The notes: generated from the letters alone by a model not told the origin. Counted from the stretch's first letter, positions 25,600-35,422 are shown. The stretch: 64,000 bases of DNA from Paraburkholderia phytofirmans PsJN (GCF_000020125.1 NC_010676.1:2356001-2420000), one strand, 5' to 3'. Made by a program: numbers and translations.

Positions 25600-28536
25600 A
25601 TGATTGAACTAGGCCGCTTTCAAATCGATCTGGAAATGCGCACCGTGCGGCGGGACGGCGAAGCGCTGCATCTGGGCTCACGCGCCTTCGACATTCTCGC
25701 CGTCATCGTGTCCGCCGCCGGCCGTCTCGTCACGAAAGACGAATTGATGAATGCGGTGTGGCCGAACACCGTGGTGGAAGAGAACAACATCCAGGTGCAT
25801 CTCTCGGCCTTGCGCAAAATTCTCGGCGCGGACCGGCATCTGATTCTCACCGTGCCTGGCCGCGGCTATCAGCTTGTGCATCGGCAACAGCCAGCCCCCG
25901 TGCGGCCCGCCAGCCGGGTTTGCGCCGGGCGTCCTTTGCCTTCGCCGAAAACCCGCCTCGTGGGCCGCGACGCGGCAATCGAACAGATCCACGCGATGCT
26001 GCGGAAGGCGCACGTGTTGACGCTGGTGGGCGCGGGCGGCATCGGGAAAACCAGTCTCGCGATCGAAGCGGCGCGTCAAGCCGCGGAGGATTATGCCGAG
26101 CCCGTCTGCTTCGTCGAACTGGCTACGCTGAACACGTTTGACGGCGTGCTCGGCGCCATTGCGGAAGGTTGCGGACTGCTCACGGAAGGCACGACGCCCG
26201 CCGTCGCGCAGCTCGCCGCGGCGCTCGCGCACAGGCACCGGCTGCTGGTGCTCGACAACGCCGAGCATGTGATCGGTTGCGTGGCCGAGATCGTGGAGGC
26301 GTTGATCGCGGAAAGCGATTCGCTGCGTGTGCTCGTGACGAGCCGTGAGCCGTTGCGCATCATGCCCGAGGCGGTCTTTCGCGTGGATCCCCTCGACGTG
26401 CCGCACTTGCACTCCACCGATGCGGAGATCCTGCAGCAGTCGGCCGTGAATCTGTTTCTGCTGCGCTCCAACTCGTTGCAATACAAAGTGGGGGCCGAGA
26501 GCGCCGAATTGCGGCTGGTCGGCGAAATATGCCGCCGGCTGGACGGCATTCCGCTCGCGATCGAACTGGCCGCGGCACGCGTCGCGGCGCTCGGCGTGGA
26601 GGGCGTGCATCGGCGGCTGGACGATCGCATGGCGATTCTCGCGGGCGGCTATCGCACCGCGCTGCCGCGCCATCAGACCTTGCGCGCCACCTTCGACTGG
26701 AGCTTCGCACTGCTCGACCAAGGCGCGCAGTCGCTCTTCAGACGGATCGCGGTGTTCGGCGGCGTGTTCACGTTCGAGGCCATGTGCGCGGTCGTGTGCG
26801 ATTCCACTTTGACGATCGAGAACGCAATCAGCGGGATCAGCGAACTGCTGGCCAAATCGCTCGCCAATGTCGAGTTCGACGGGCCGGTCGCGAAGTACCG
26901 GCTGCCCGAATCGACGCGCGCCTATGCGCTGGAGAAACTGCAGGCCGAAGGCGAGCACTCGGCGTTCGCTTCGCGCCACGCGCGCTATCTGTCCACCTGC
27001 TTCCAGACGCGCACGGCGCCCACCGTGTGCCGCGACGCCGAGCGCGCCACGGCTCTGCACCATACGTTCGACGACGCGCGCGGCGCGTTCGACTGGGCCT
27101 TCTCCGCCGAAGGCGATGTGCGCCTCGGCGTCGATCTCGCCTCCAACCTCGCCGGTGCGCTGCTCGATGGCGGCATGATCGCGGAGGCTTGCGCGCGCGC
27201 CGAACTCGCGGTCGGCGTGCTCGACCAGCTTCCGGCCGCCACGGTGGATGCCGCCTGCGAAATGCGCGTGCGCGCGGCGTTGGCGACGGCCTTGCCGTCC
27301 GTTCGCGGGTGCGTGGCGCGGTCGGCCGGACTGTGGCGCGATGTCTTCGCGCTGGCGACCGCGAGCGGCGACCAGGAGTTTCAGGCGCGCGCGCTGTGGG
27401 GCTTGTGGAACATGATGCTCTCCAGCAGCAACATCCACGAATCGATGAAATTCGCGCGGCAATTCCAGCGTCTCGGCGAAGACGAAGGCAATGCATGGCA
27501 AGCCGTTCTGGGCGACCAGGCGGTAGCCATATCGCTGCATTGTCTCGGGCAGCACGCGCAGGCCAAACGGAAATTGGAGGGCGCGCGCGAACGCTTTGCA
27601 CAGCTCGAGGGAAAGTCGCAGTGGGACAGCACGTTCGCCGTCGATCCGCTCGTCTATTGCAACGGGACGCTCGCGCGGATCGCCTGGCTTCAGGGCAATC
27701 CCGGCGAGGCCATGACGCTGGTCGATGCGCTCGTGAATCTCGTGCGGCCTGAAACGATGGAGCCGTCGCTCACGCACATGCTCGGCACCGTGGCCGCGCC
27801 GCTCGCGCTGTTGTCGGGCGATCTGAGCCGCGCCGCGGCGTATCTGGAGATCATGCGTTCGCAGGCCGCGCTGCATCGCTTCGATGTCTGGGTGGAGTAT
27901 TGCGACTGCCTGAGCGCTTACCGCGACATTCTCGACGGACAGGCGGCGCGGGCGCTGCCTGTCCTGGCCGCATCGCTCGATGCGTTGATCGCGCGCGGCT
28001 TCCGGCGTGTCGTCACGTTGTTTATCGTCGTCCATGCCGAGGCGCTCGTGAGCGTGGGACGAACGCGCGAAGCGACCAGCCGTCTGAACGACGCCTTGGC
28101 GTTTTGCCAGCAGCACGGCGAGTTGATGTTCGTTCCGGAAATCTGGCGCGTGCTGGGAATCGCCGCGCACGCCGAAGCCGGCGTGCAAGCCGGCTCCGGC
28201 AAAGATTTCGGCGGCAAGCTCGCGCACGCGGCCACCTGTTTCGCGAAGGCGCTCGAATCGTCCCGCGAGCAGGGCGCGAGAATGTGGGAACTGCGTGCGT
28301 CGCTGGCCATGGCGGCGCTGCTGCGCGACGAAGGCCGCAATGACGAAGCAATCGAAGTGCTGGAACAGATCGCACCGTATTTCGACACGTCATCCAGTGC
28401 CACCGATGTGCGGTCCCTGTTCGCGATGATCAGGAGGCTGCGCTCGCGTCATGGCAAAGCCATCCAGCGCGCGGTGTTCGAATTGCCGCAGCGGGAAGCG
28501 CATCGGTTTAACGATTCCATCGAACGCGTTGGCTAG
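25600..28536 (+). CDS. OmpR-type winged-helix STAND ATPase regulator, copy B
   Basis: A 978-residue paralogue of the protein at 7981-11013 with the same architecture. The winged helix covers residues 1-95 (VTKDELMNAVWPNTVVEENNIQVHLSALR, ending PGRGYQL). NB-ARC/STAND ATPase has Walker A GAGGIGKT at residues 144-151 and Walker B LVLDNAEHVIG. A TPR-like helical C-terminal half follows. I chose the ATG encoding MIELGRFQ, which aligns with copy A. Earlier in-frame codons add no recognisable domain. It is read away from the island. The two copies are diverged throughout, so this is not a recent duplication. Confidence 0.9.
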   Translation: MIELGRFQIDLEMRTVRRDGEALHLGSRAFDILAVIVSAAGRLVTKDELMNAVWPNTVVEENNIQVHLSALRKILGADRHLILTVPGRGYQLVHRQQPAPVRPASRVCAGRPLPSPKTRLVGRDAAIEQIHAMLRKAHVLTLVGAGGIGKTSLAIEAARQAAEDYAEPVCFVELATLNTFDGVLGAIAEGCGLLTEGTTPAVAQLAAALAHRHRLLVLDNAEHVIGCVAEIVEALIAESDSLRVLVTSREPLRIMPEAVFRVDPLDVPHLHSTDAEILQQSAVNLFLLRSNSLQYKVGAESAELRLVGEICRRLDGIPLAIELAAARVAALGVEGVHRRLDDRMAILAGGYRTALPRHQTLRATFDWSFALLDQGAQSLFRRIAVFGGVFTFEAMCAVVCDSTLTIENAISGISELLAKSLANVEFDGPVAKYRLPESTRAYALEKLQAEGEHSAFASRHARYLSTCFQTRTAPTVCRDAERATALHHTFDDARGAFDWAFSAEGDVRLGVDLASNLAGALLDGGMIAEACARAELAVGVLDQLPAATVDAACEMRVRAALATALPSVRGCVARSAGLWRDVFALATASGDQEFQARALWGLWNMMLSSSNIHESMKFARQFQRLGEDEGNAWQAVLGDQAVAISLHCLGQHAQAKRKLEGARERFAQLEGKSQWDSTFAVDPLVYCNGTLARIAWLQGNPGEAMTLVDALVNLVRPETMEPSLTHMLGTVAAPLALLSGDLSRAAAYLEIMRSQAALHRFDVWVEYCDCLSAYRDILDGQAARALPVLAASLDALIARGFRRVVTLFIVVHAEALVSVGRTREATSRLNDALAFCQQHGELMFVPEIWRVLGIAAHAEAGVQAGSGKDFGGKLAHAATCFAKALESSREQGARMWELRASLAMAALLRDEGRNDEAIEVLEQIAPYFDTSSSATDVRSLFAMIRRLRSRHGKAIQRAVFELPQREAHRFNDSIERVG

Positions 28537-28578
28537 GCGCGAACATGCGTTGCCGTTCTCAAGCTGCCTGCGCGCACC

Positions 28579-29469
28579 TCACCGTTCCAGTTCAGCAAAC
28601 AGCCAGTCCTGAAAGCTGCGCAGCTTCGGCAAGTCGGCACGCGACTTCAACAGGTTCAACGTGTAGCCGTGCACGTCGAGACCGTCCGTACCGAACGGCG
28701 CGACGAGCCGCCCGGTTTCCAGTTCGCGTTGCGCGAGCAGCAGGCTCTCCAGGCACACGCCCAACCCATCGACCGCGGCGCTCAACGCCATGAACGAGCG
28801 GTCGAAGCGCGGTCCGCGTCCAATATCGATCCGCGTCTTGCGGTGCAAACGCATCCAGTCCCGCCAGCCGACCAGACAGCCCTCGCTATGAATCAGCGGA
28901 TGGTGCTGCAAGTCCGCGACGCTGCGCAACGGATAGTCGCCGCTCATCAACGCCGGCGCGCACAGCGGCACGATCGTCTCCGGCGGCAATTCCAGCACCA
29001 GCGTGCCGGCCGGCTGCAGCTTGCGCGGACCGTAGCGGATGTCGATATCGACCGCTCCTGAAATCAGATCCGCCGCTTCCGATGATGCATTCAAACGCAC
29101 GTCGATATCCGTATGCGCCGCGCTGAAGCGCGCGATGCGCGGCATCAGCCATTGGGTCGCGAAACTCGGCGTGCAGTGAATCGTGAGGATGTCGCTCTTC
29201 GCCACGCGGCCGATCTCGCGCGTGGCCGCGTCGATACGCGCGAACGCCGAACTGATTTCCTCTGCGTATTGCCTGCCCGAGTCCGTCAACAGCACCGTTC
29301 GATGCAAGCGATGAAACAGACGAATGCTCAATTGCTCTTCGAGCAGCTTGATTTGATGGCTCACTGCCGAGGGCGTCACGAACAGTTCTTCTGCTGCGAG
29401 CGCGAACGACGATAGCCGGGCGGCCGCTTCGAAGGCTTGTATCGACTTGAGGGTGACGCGATTGTGCAT
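28579..29469 (-). CDS. LysR-family regulator, GcvA-like
   Basis: A 296-residue LysR protein of the GcvA branch. Its winged helix is FALAAEELFVTPSAVSHQIKLLE and the effector domain starts LTIHCTPSFATQWLMPR, the GcvA-branch mark. The start ATG encodes MHNRVTLK. It is divergent from the split transketolase operon with 131 bases between starts. That gap contains a TGAAT-N3-ATTCA dyad at 29483-29495, a fair LysR-site candidate. It probably controls the operon to its right, in the usual divergent manner. Confidence 0.92.
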   Translation of the reverse strand: MHNRVTLKSIQAFEAAARLSSFALAAEELFVTPSAVSHQIKLLEEQLSIRLFHRLHRTVLLTDSGRQYAEEISSAFARIDAATREIGRVAKSDILTIHCTPSFATQWLMPRIARFSAAHTDIDVRLNASSEAADLISGAVDIDIRYGPRKLQPAGTLVLELPPETIVPLCAPALMSGDYPLRSVADLQHHPLIHSEGCLVGWRDWMRLHRKTRIDIGRGPRFDRSFMALSAAVDGLGVCLESLLLAQRELETGRLVAPFGTDGLDVHGYTLNLLKSRADLPKLRSFQDWLFAELER

Positions 29470-29482
29470 GGCAGCATCCACG

Positions 29483-29495
29483 TGAATTCAATTCA
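29483..29495. promoter_or_regulatory. Candidate LysR operator (dyad TGAAT-N3-ATTCA)
   Basis: A perfect 5-base dyad with a 3-base spacer lies 14 bases upstream of the LysR start and 106 bases before the transketolase start. This position suits autorepression plus activation of the divergent operon. The sequence dyad is seen; its function is inferred. Confidence 0.35.
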
Positions 29496-29600
29496 TCTAT
29501 CGGCCATCTTAATTCGTTTGAGCGATGCCTGGCGTGCGATTACGCTTGTCATCACTGGCTGCGGCGTCGATGCAGCCCACGCAAAACAGGAGACGAGACA

Positions 29601-30446
29601 ATGAATCCAGGAGAACCCGCACCGTACGCCCAGCTCGCGGAGCACGCCTACCAGATCCGCCGCAACGCGCTGCGCATGGGCGAGGTGCAAGGGCAAGGCT
29701 ATATCGGCCAGGCGCTCGACATCGCCGACGTGCTGGCGGTCGCCTACTTCCGCGCCATGCGTTATCGCGCCGACGATCCCGACTGGGAAGGCCGCGACCG
29801 CTTCCTGCTCTCCAACGGCCACTACGCGATCGCGTTGTACGCGGCGCTGATCGAAGCCGGCATCATCGCCGACGAAGAACTGGAGACCTACGGCAGCGAC
29901 GACAGCCGCCTGCCGATGTCCGGCATGGCGAGCTACACGCCCGGCATGGAGATGTCCGGCGGCTCGCTCGGCCAGGGGCTGACGATCGCGGTCGGCCGCT
30001 GCCTGGGTCTGAAGCGCAAGGGTTCGGACGCCACCGTCTACACACTGTTTTCGGACGGCGAACTCGACGAAGGCGCGATATGGGAAGGTCTCATGTCCGC
30101 CGCGCACTGGAAGCTGGACAACCTGATCGCGATGGTCGATGTCAACAACCAGCAAGCCGACGGGCCGTCCTCGGCGGTCATGGCGTTCGAGCCGCTGGTC
30201 GAGAAGCTGCAGGCGTTCGGCTGGTTCGTGCAGCGCGTGGACGGCAACGATCTCGCGGCGGTGGTCGCCGCGTTCGATGCGGCGCGCGCGCATCCCGAAG
30301 CGCAGCCGCGGGTCATCGTTTGCGATACGCGTATGGGCTGCGGCGTGCCGTTCCTCGAAGCACGCGAGAAAAACCACTTTATCCGCGTCGATGCGCACGA
30401 GTGGCAACTCGCGCTGCAAGCGCTCGAAGCCGGGAGAACCGTATGA
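29601..30446 (+). CDS. Transketolase, N-terminal (TPP pyrophosphate-binding) subunit
   Basis: A 281-residue half-transketolase. The thiamine-diphosphate-binding part is clear: FLLSNGHYAIALYAAL, then GGSLGQGLTIAVG, SDGELDEGAIWEG and the VDVNNQQADG metal-binding Asn region. It lacks the pyrimidine-binding and C-terminal domains, which the next gene supplies. Split transketolases are common in catabolic operons and archaea. The stop overlaps the next start by ATGA, so 1:1 synthesis is likely. It is the first gene of a seven-gene operon with a TRAP transporter. Confidence 0.92.
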   Translation: MNPGEPAPYAQLAEHAYQIRRNALRMGEVQGQGYIGQALDIADVLAVAYFRAMRYRADDPDWEGRDRFLLSNGHYAIALYAALIEAGIIADEELETYGSDDSRLPMSGMASYTPGMEMSGGSLGQGLTIAVGRCLGLKRKGSDATVYTLFSDGELDEGAIWEGLMSAAHWKLDNLIAMVDVNNQQADGPSSAVMAFEPLVEKLQAFGWFVQRVDGNDLAAVVAAFDAARAHPEAQPRVIVCDTRMGCGVPFLEAREKNHFIRVDAHEWQLALQALEAGRTV

Positions 30447-31441
30447 GCGCCGCCGCACCGAAACCGCGTCTGAAGACATCGGCGATGATCGCCTCGATCG
30501 CCGGCGAAGGCCAGATCACCCGCTCCGCGCCGTTCGGCCACGCGCTGGTGGAGTTGGCGCGCAACCGGCCCGAAGTGGTCGGCATGACCGCCGACCTCGG
30601 CAAATACACCGACCTGCATCTGTTCGCGAAGGAATACCCCGAGCGCTTCTACCAGATGGGCATGGCCGAGCAGCTGCTGATGGGCGCCGCCGCCGGCATG
30701 GCGCACGAAGGCGCGCAGCCGTTCGTCACCACCTATGCAGTGTTCGCCGCGCGCCGCGCCTACGACTTCATTCACCAGGCGATCGCCGAGGACAACCTCG
30801 ACGTCAAGCTGGTCTGCGCACTGCCCGGCCTCACGACCGGTTACGGTCCGAGCCACCAGGCGGCCGAAGACCTCGCCCTGTTCCGCGCGATGCCGAACCT
30901 CACGGTGATCGACCCATGCGACGCGCTTGAAATCGAGCAGATGGTGCCGGCGATTGCCGACCATCGCGGCCCGGTGTATGCGCGGCTCTTGCGCGGCAAC
31001 GTGCCGGTCGTGCTCGACGAATACGACTATCAGTTCGAACTCGGCAAAGCCAAGCTGCTGCGCGACGGCGCCGAAGTGCTGATCATCTCGTCCGGGATCA
31101 TGACGATGCGCGCGCTCGAAACGGCCAAGGCGCTCGCCGCCGACCGCGTCGACGTGGGCGTGCTGCATGTGCCGACCATCAAGCCGCTCGACGCCGTCAC
31201 ACTGCTGCGCGAAGTGCGCCGGCCGGGGCGCCTCGTGATCGTCGCGGAGAACCATACGGTGATCGGCGGGCTTGGCGAGGCCGCGGCCACCGTGCTGCTG
31301 ACCAACGGCGTCACGCCGGCCTTCCGTCAGATCGGCCTGCCGGACGCCTTTCTCGACGCCGGCGCGCTGCCGACGCTGCACGACCGCTACGGCATTTCGA
31401 CCGAGGCGATGTGCGACACCATCAAAGGCTGGCTGCGCTAG
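30443..31441 (+). CDS. Transketolase, C-terminal (pyrimidine-binding) subunit
   Basis: A 332-residue partner of the preceding subunit. It holds the TPP pyrimidine-binding domain with the catalytic Glu in QMGMAEQLLMGAAAGMA, the FAARRAYDFIHQ helix and GLTTGYGPSHQAAEDLALFRAMPN, then the transketolase C-terminal domain (VGVLHVPTIKPLD, VIVAENHTVIGGLG). The ATG overlaps the upstream stop. Together the two subunits make a complete ketol transferase. Donor and acceptor sugars cannot be read from the sequence. Confidence 0.92.
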   Translation: MSAAAPKPRLKTSAMIASIAGEGQITRSAPFGHALVELARNRPEVVGMTADLGKYTDLHLFAKEYPERFYQMGMAEQLLMGAAAGMAHEGAQPFVTTYAVFAARRAYDFIHQAIAEDNLDVKLVCALPGLTTGYGPSHQAAEDLALFRAMPNLTVIDPCDALEIEQMVPAIADHRGPVYARLLRGNVPVVLDEYDYQFELGKAKLLRDGAEVLIISSGIMTMRALETAKALAADRVDVGVLHVPTIKPLDAVTLLREVRRPGRLVIVAENHTVIGGLGEAAATVLLTNGVTPAFRQIGLPDAFLDAGALPTLHDRYGISTEAMCDTIKGWLR

Positions 31442-31529
31442 ATGCCGGTTTCATCAGCAGAAACAAGTGTAGTCACCAATAGCAAAGACAGCAGCAAACC
31501 ATAAGCATCACATTCAGGAGATCCGCATC

Positions 31530-32294
31530 ATGTCAGAGTCACGTCTTCTCGACGGCAAGGTCGCCGTCATTTCCGGCGGCGCGTCGCCGCGCGGCATCGG
31601 CATGGCCACCGCGCGCAAATTCGCCGCTCACGGCGCGCGCATCGCCATTTTCGATCTCGACGAAAAGGCCGCGGTGGAAGCCGCCGCGTCGATCGGACCC
31701 GAGCATCGCGGTTATGTGTGCAATGTCACCGACCGCGGCGCATGCCAGGCGGCTGTGGAGCGCACCGTCGCCGATTTCGGTTCGATCGATATCCTGATCA
31801 ATAACGCCGGCATCACCCAGGCGGCCAAATTCCTCGACATCGACCCGGAAAGCTGGGACCGCATTCTCGACGTCAATCTGCGCGGCGTGCTGTATCTGTC
31901 GCAAGCAGTCGTGCCGCAAATGAAGAAGCAGAAGAGCGGGTCGATTGGCTGCATGTCGTCGGTGTCGGCGCAGCGCGGCGGCGGCATTCTGGGCGGCCCG
32001 CACTATTCGGCGGCCAAAGCCGGTGTGCTCGGTCTCGCCAAAGCAATGGCGCGCGAACTCGGCAACGACGGCATTCGCGTGAACTGCGTGACGCCGGGGC
32101 TGATCCAGACCGACATCAACGCCGGCAAGATCAGCGACGACAAGCGCGTCGAGATTCTTTCAGGCATTCCGCTGAATCGCCTGGGCGTGCCCGACGATGT
32201 GGCCGGCGCGTTCCTGTTCCTTGCGTCGGACCTGTCCTCGTACATTACCGGCGCGGTGATCGACGTGAATGGCGGCATGCTGATTCACGGCTGA
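31530..32294 (+). CDS. Short-chain dehydrogenase/reductase
   Basis: A 254-residue classical SDR. The nucleotide motif is VISGGASPRGIGMAT with the insert typical of some polyol and 3-oxoacyl-type members. An acidic FDLDEK after beta-2 favours NAD over NADP. NNAG lies near residue 90, and the catalytic Ser and YSAAK lie near residues 140-160. A CAGGAG site precedes the ATG. The position between split transketolase and TRAP genes suggests oxidation of the imported hydroxy-acid or polyol to a keto form, which the transketolase can then use. That is inference. Confidence 0.9.
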   Translation: MSESRLLDGKVAVISGGASPRGIGMATARKFAAHGARIAIFDLDEKAAVEAAASIGPEHRGYVCNVTDRGACQAAVERTVADFGSIDILINNAGITQAAKFLDIDPESWDRILDVNLRGVLYLSQAVVPQMKKQKSGSIGCMSSVSAQRGGGILGGPHYSAAKAGVLGLAKAMARELGNDGIRVNCVTPGLIQTDINAGKISDDKRVEILSGIPLNRLGVPDDVAGAFLFLASDLSSYITGAVIDVNGGMLIHG

Positions 32295-32467
32295 TTCAAG
32301 GCTGATTCAAGGCCGATTCGTCCGGCAGGACGAGCTGCACGGCGGGAGGCCGGCGGCAATGGAAACCGCGTAGTAGAGAACAAACGGGCGCGGTGCGCGA
32401 CATGTGCAGCCGCCTCGTTCGAGACTGTAGAAAAACATAACGACACGCCATATTGGAGGAAGACACC

Positions 32468-33511
32468 ATGACTACCCGTTCGAACGCCCCGCAGGGCATC
32501 AGCCGCCGCAGCTTTCTGAAGGCCGGTGCGACCCTGTCCGCAGCCGTGCCGTTATGGAGCGTCTCGCGGCGCGCCATGGCGGCGCCCGAGTTCTCGTACA
32601 AGCTCGCCACCGGCCAAGACCCGACGCATCCGGTCAATATCCGCGCGCAGGAGGCGATCAATCACATTCGCGAAGCGACCAACGGCCGCCTCGACATCAA
32701 GCTGTTTCCGCAGAATCAGCTCGGCTCCGACACCGACCTGCTCTCGCAGGTGCGCAACGGCGGCGTGGAGTTCTTCAACCAGGCCTCGTCGATTCTCGCG
32801 ACGCTCACGCCGGCCGCGGGCATCGTCAACACCGGCTTCGCGTTCAAGGACTACGACGCCGTGTGGAAAGCCATGGACGGCGACCTCGGCAATTACATTC
32901 GCGGTCAGATCGGCAAGTCCGGGCTCGTGTCGGTCAGCAAGGTGTGGGACAACGGCTTCCGGCAGATCAGTTCGTCCACGCGCGCGCTGCGTGCGCCGGC
33001 CGACCTGAAGGGCTTCAAGATCCGCGTGCCGCAAGCGCCGATGCTGACCTCGCTGTTCAAGGCACTCGACGCGGGCCCCGCGCCGATCAACTTCAACGAA
33101 CTGTATTCGGCCTTGCAGACCGGCGTGGTGGAAGGCCAGGAAAATCCGCTGCCGATCATCGCCACGGCCAAGCTCTATGAAGTGCAGAAGTACATCAGCC
33201 TCACTTCGCACGTGTGGGACGGTTACTGGATTCTCGGCAACCGCGCCGCGTGGGAGCGACTGCCGGCGGAAATGCGCACCATTGTCACGCGCGAATTCGA
33301 AAAGGCCGCGATGCTGCAGCGCGCGGACATCGCGAAGCTGAGCGGTTCCCTGCGCGACGATCTGAAGGCCAAGGGCATTACTTTCATCGACGTGGATCGT
33401 GAGTCGTTCCGCGCCGCACTGGCCAAGACGAGCTTCTACCACGACTGGAAGAGCAAATACGGCGACGAAGCCTGGGGTCTCTTGGAGAAGTCCGTCGGAA
33501 AACTGGGGTGA
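32468..33511 (+). CDS. TRAP transporter substrate-binding protein, DctP family
   Basis: A 347-residue solute-binding protein with a Tat-type leader (SRRSFLKAGATLSAAVP). The DctP fold is shown by HPVNIRAQEAINHI, FPQNQLGSDTDLLSQV, the conserved GFKIRVPQAP with its carboxylate-binding Arg, and EGQENPLP. DctP proteins bind carboxylates or sugar acids in the periplasm. It lies 4 bases before the fused DctQM gene. Tat export means it folds before export, which is occasionally seen in the family. Confidence 0.92.
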   Translation: MTTRSNAPQGISRRSFLKAGATLSAAVPLWSVSRRAMAAPEFSYKLATGQDPTHPVNIRAQEAINHIREATNGRLDIKLFPQNQLGSDTDLLSQVRNGGVEFFNQASSILATLTPAAGIVNTGFAFKDYDAVWKAMDGDLGNYIRGQIGKSGLVSVSKVWDNGFRQISSSTRALRAPADLKGFKIRVPQAPMLTSLFKALDAGPAPINFNELYSALQTGVVEGQENPLPIIATAKLYEVQKYISLTSHVWDGYWILGNRAAWERLPAEMRTIVTREFEKAAMLQRADIAKLSGSLRDDLKAKGITFIDVDRESFRAALAKTSFYHDWKSKYGDEAWGLLEKSVGKLG

Positions 33512-33515
33512 TGCG

Positions 33516-35375
33516 ATGATCTCGATCTCTTATTCACACGAGCGGCAGCACCGCTTCGCCTGTGCGCTCGATTCAGCGCTCGGGCATCTGGTGGAGATTC
33601 CCGCTGCCTTGCTCGTGCTGGCGGAAATCGTCGTGCTGCTGGCCGGCGTGACGAGCCGCTATATCCTGCACGCACCGCTCGTCTGGTCCGACGAACTGGC
33701 CTCCATGCTGTTCCTCTGGCTCGCCATGCTCGGCGCCGTGATTGCCTTGCGGCGCGGCGAGCATATGCGAATGACCGCGCTGGTCGGCATGACACCGCCG
33801 GGCGTGCGCGCGTTTCTCGACGTCGTGGCGATCGCCGCGCCGATCGCGTTTCTCGCGATGGTGATCGGGCCGGCCATCAGCTTCGCGCAAGACGAGTCGT
33901 TCATCACCACGCCCGCGCTCGAACTGTCGAATTCGTGGCGCGCCGCCGCGTTGCCGATCGGTTCCGCGCTGATGCTGCTGGTCGCCGTGGTGCGCCTTGC
34001 GCGCATGGGCAACTGGCGCCTCGTGCTGGGCGCTGTCGCGACGGTCGGCGCGCTGGTCGGCATCTTCATCGCGCTCGGCCCGCTGTTGCGCGACCTCGGC
34101 AATCTCAACCTGCTGATCTTCTTCGTTGGCCTCGTGGCGCTCGGCGTGCTGAGCGGCGTGCCTATCGCGTTCTCGTTCGGCCTCGCCACCTTCGGTTATC
34201 TCGCGCTGACCACGAACACGCCGATGCCGGTGGTGGTCGGCCGGATGGACGAAGGCATGTCGCATCTGATCCTGCTGTCCGTGCCGCTCTTCGTGTTCCT
34301 CGGCCAGTTGATCGAGATGACCGGCATGGCCGCGGCGATGATCGCGTTTCTCGCGAGCCTGCTGGGTCACGTGCGCGGCGGTCTTTCGTACGTGCTGGTC
34401 GGCGCGATGTATCTCGTCTCCGGTATCTCGGGATCGAAAGCCGCCGACATGGCCGCGGTCGCACCCGTGCTGTTTCCGGAGATGAAAGCGCGCGGCGCGA
34501 AACCCGGCGACCTGGTCGCGCTGCTCGCCGCGACCGGCGCGCAGACCGAGACGATTCCGCCGAGCCTCGTGCTGATCACGCTCGGCTCCGTGACCGGCGT
34601 GTCGATCTCCGCGCTCTTCACCGGCGGCATGCTGCCGGGCATCGTACTGGCGATCACGCTGTGCATCGTCGTGCAATGGCGTTACCGGCGTGAAGACATG
34701 TCGAGCGTCAAGCGCGCGACGCGCGGCGAGATTCTGCGCAAGCTGGTGATCGCGTTTCCGGCGCTCGCGCTGCCGTTCGTGATTCGCGCGGCGGTGGTCG
34801 AAGGCATCGCGACGGCGACCGAAGTCTCGACCATCGGCATCGCCTACGCGGTGCTGGCCGGCTTGCTGATCTATCGCCGCTTCGAGTGGAAACGGCTCAA
34901 GCCGATGCTGATCGATACCGCCACGCTCTCGGGCGCGATTCTGCTGATCATCGGCGCGGCCACCGCAATGGCTTGGGCGCTGACGCAATCGGGCTTCTCG
35001 GGCCAGCTCGCACAGACCTTGGGCGCTTTGCCGGGCGGCGCGGCGATGTTCATGGCGGCGTCGATCTGCATGTTCGTGATTCTCGGCAGCGTACTCGAAG
35101 GCATTCCGGCCATCGTGCTGTTCGGCCCGCTGATGTTTCCGATCGCGCGGGCCATGCATATCCACGACGTGCATTACGCCATGGTCGTGATCCTCTCGAT
35201 GGGCGTGGGCCTGTTCGCACCGCCGTTCGGCGTGGGCTACTACTCCGCTTGCGCGGTGAGCCGCATCCATCCGGACGAAGGCATGAAGCCGATTCTCGGC
35301 TACATCGCCGCGTTGATGGCCGGGCTGATCATCGTGGCCGCAGTGCCGTGGATTTCGACGGGCTTCCTGCATTGA
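33516..35375 (+). CDS. TRAP transporter fused permease, DctQ-DctM
   Basis: A 619-residue membrane protein that joins the small DctQ subunit (residues ~20-180, four segments, with VWSDELASMLFLWLAMLGA) to the large DctM subunit (from ~190, about twelve segments, with VPIAFSFGLATFGYLAL and AMYLVSGISGSKAADMAAVAP). Fused QM proteins are a recognised TRAP type. It uses the sodium or proton gradient. The start is the ATG 4 bases after the dctP stop. With the binding protein it forms a complete uptake system for the operon substrate, probably a sugar acid or other small hydroxy-carboxylate. Confidence 0.92.
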   Translation: MISISYSHERQHRFACALDSALGHLVEIPAALLVLAEIVVLLAGVTSRYILHAPLVWSDELASMLFLWLAMLGAVIALRRGEHMRMTALVGMTPPGVRAFLDVVAIAAPIAFLAMVIGPAISFAQDESFITTPALELSNSWRAAALPIGSALMLLVAVVRLARMGNWRLVLGAVATVGALVGIFIALGPLLRDLGNLNLLIFFVGLVALGVLSGVPIAFSFGLATFGYLALTTNTPMPVVVGRMDEGMSHLILLSVPLFVFLGQLIEMTGMAAAMIAFLASLLGHVRGGLSYVLVGAMYLVSGISGSKAADMAAVAPVLFPEMKARGAKPGDLVALLAATGAQTETIPPSLVLITLGSVTGVSISALFTGGMLPGIVLAITLCIVVQWRYRREDMSSVKRATRGEILRKLVIAFPALALPFVIRAAVVEGIATATEVSTIGIAYAVLAGLLIYRRFEWKRLKPMLIDTATLSGAILLIIGAATAMAWALTQSGFSGQLAQTLGALPGGAAMFMAASICMFVILGSVLEGIPAIVLFGPLMFPIARAMHIHDVHYAMVVILSMGVGLFAPPFGVGYYSACAVSRIHPDEGMKPILGYIAALMAGLIIVAAVPWISTGFLH

Positions 35376-35392
35376 GCCTTTGATCTCCTGAA

Positions 35393-35422
35393 GCGCGAGG
35401 CCAGCGCCGTCTCGCCTCGCGC
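35393..35422 (+). terminator. Hairpin after dctQM (possible attenuator)
   Basis: Perfect 9-base arms GCGCGAGGC and GCCTCGCGC enclose a 12-base loop, 18 bases after the dctQM stop. There is no clear T-run, so it may stabilise the upstream message or give partial termination inside the operon. Confidence 0.45.

Noticed and set aside
25678..28227. Open frame of 849 codons antisense to the second STAND regulator
   Set aside because: Composition is Arg/His/Gly/Ala-rich without domains or membrane logic, typical of frames opposite a high-GC gene. The sense protein has clear Walker and winged-helix motifs.
33573..35372. Open frame of about 600 codons antisense to the TRAP permease
   Set aside because: Extreme His/Asp/Arg/Gln content is the mirror of hydrophobic codons on the other strand; not a protein-like sequence.
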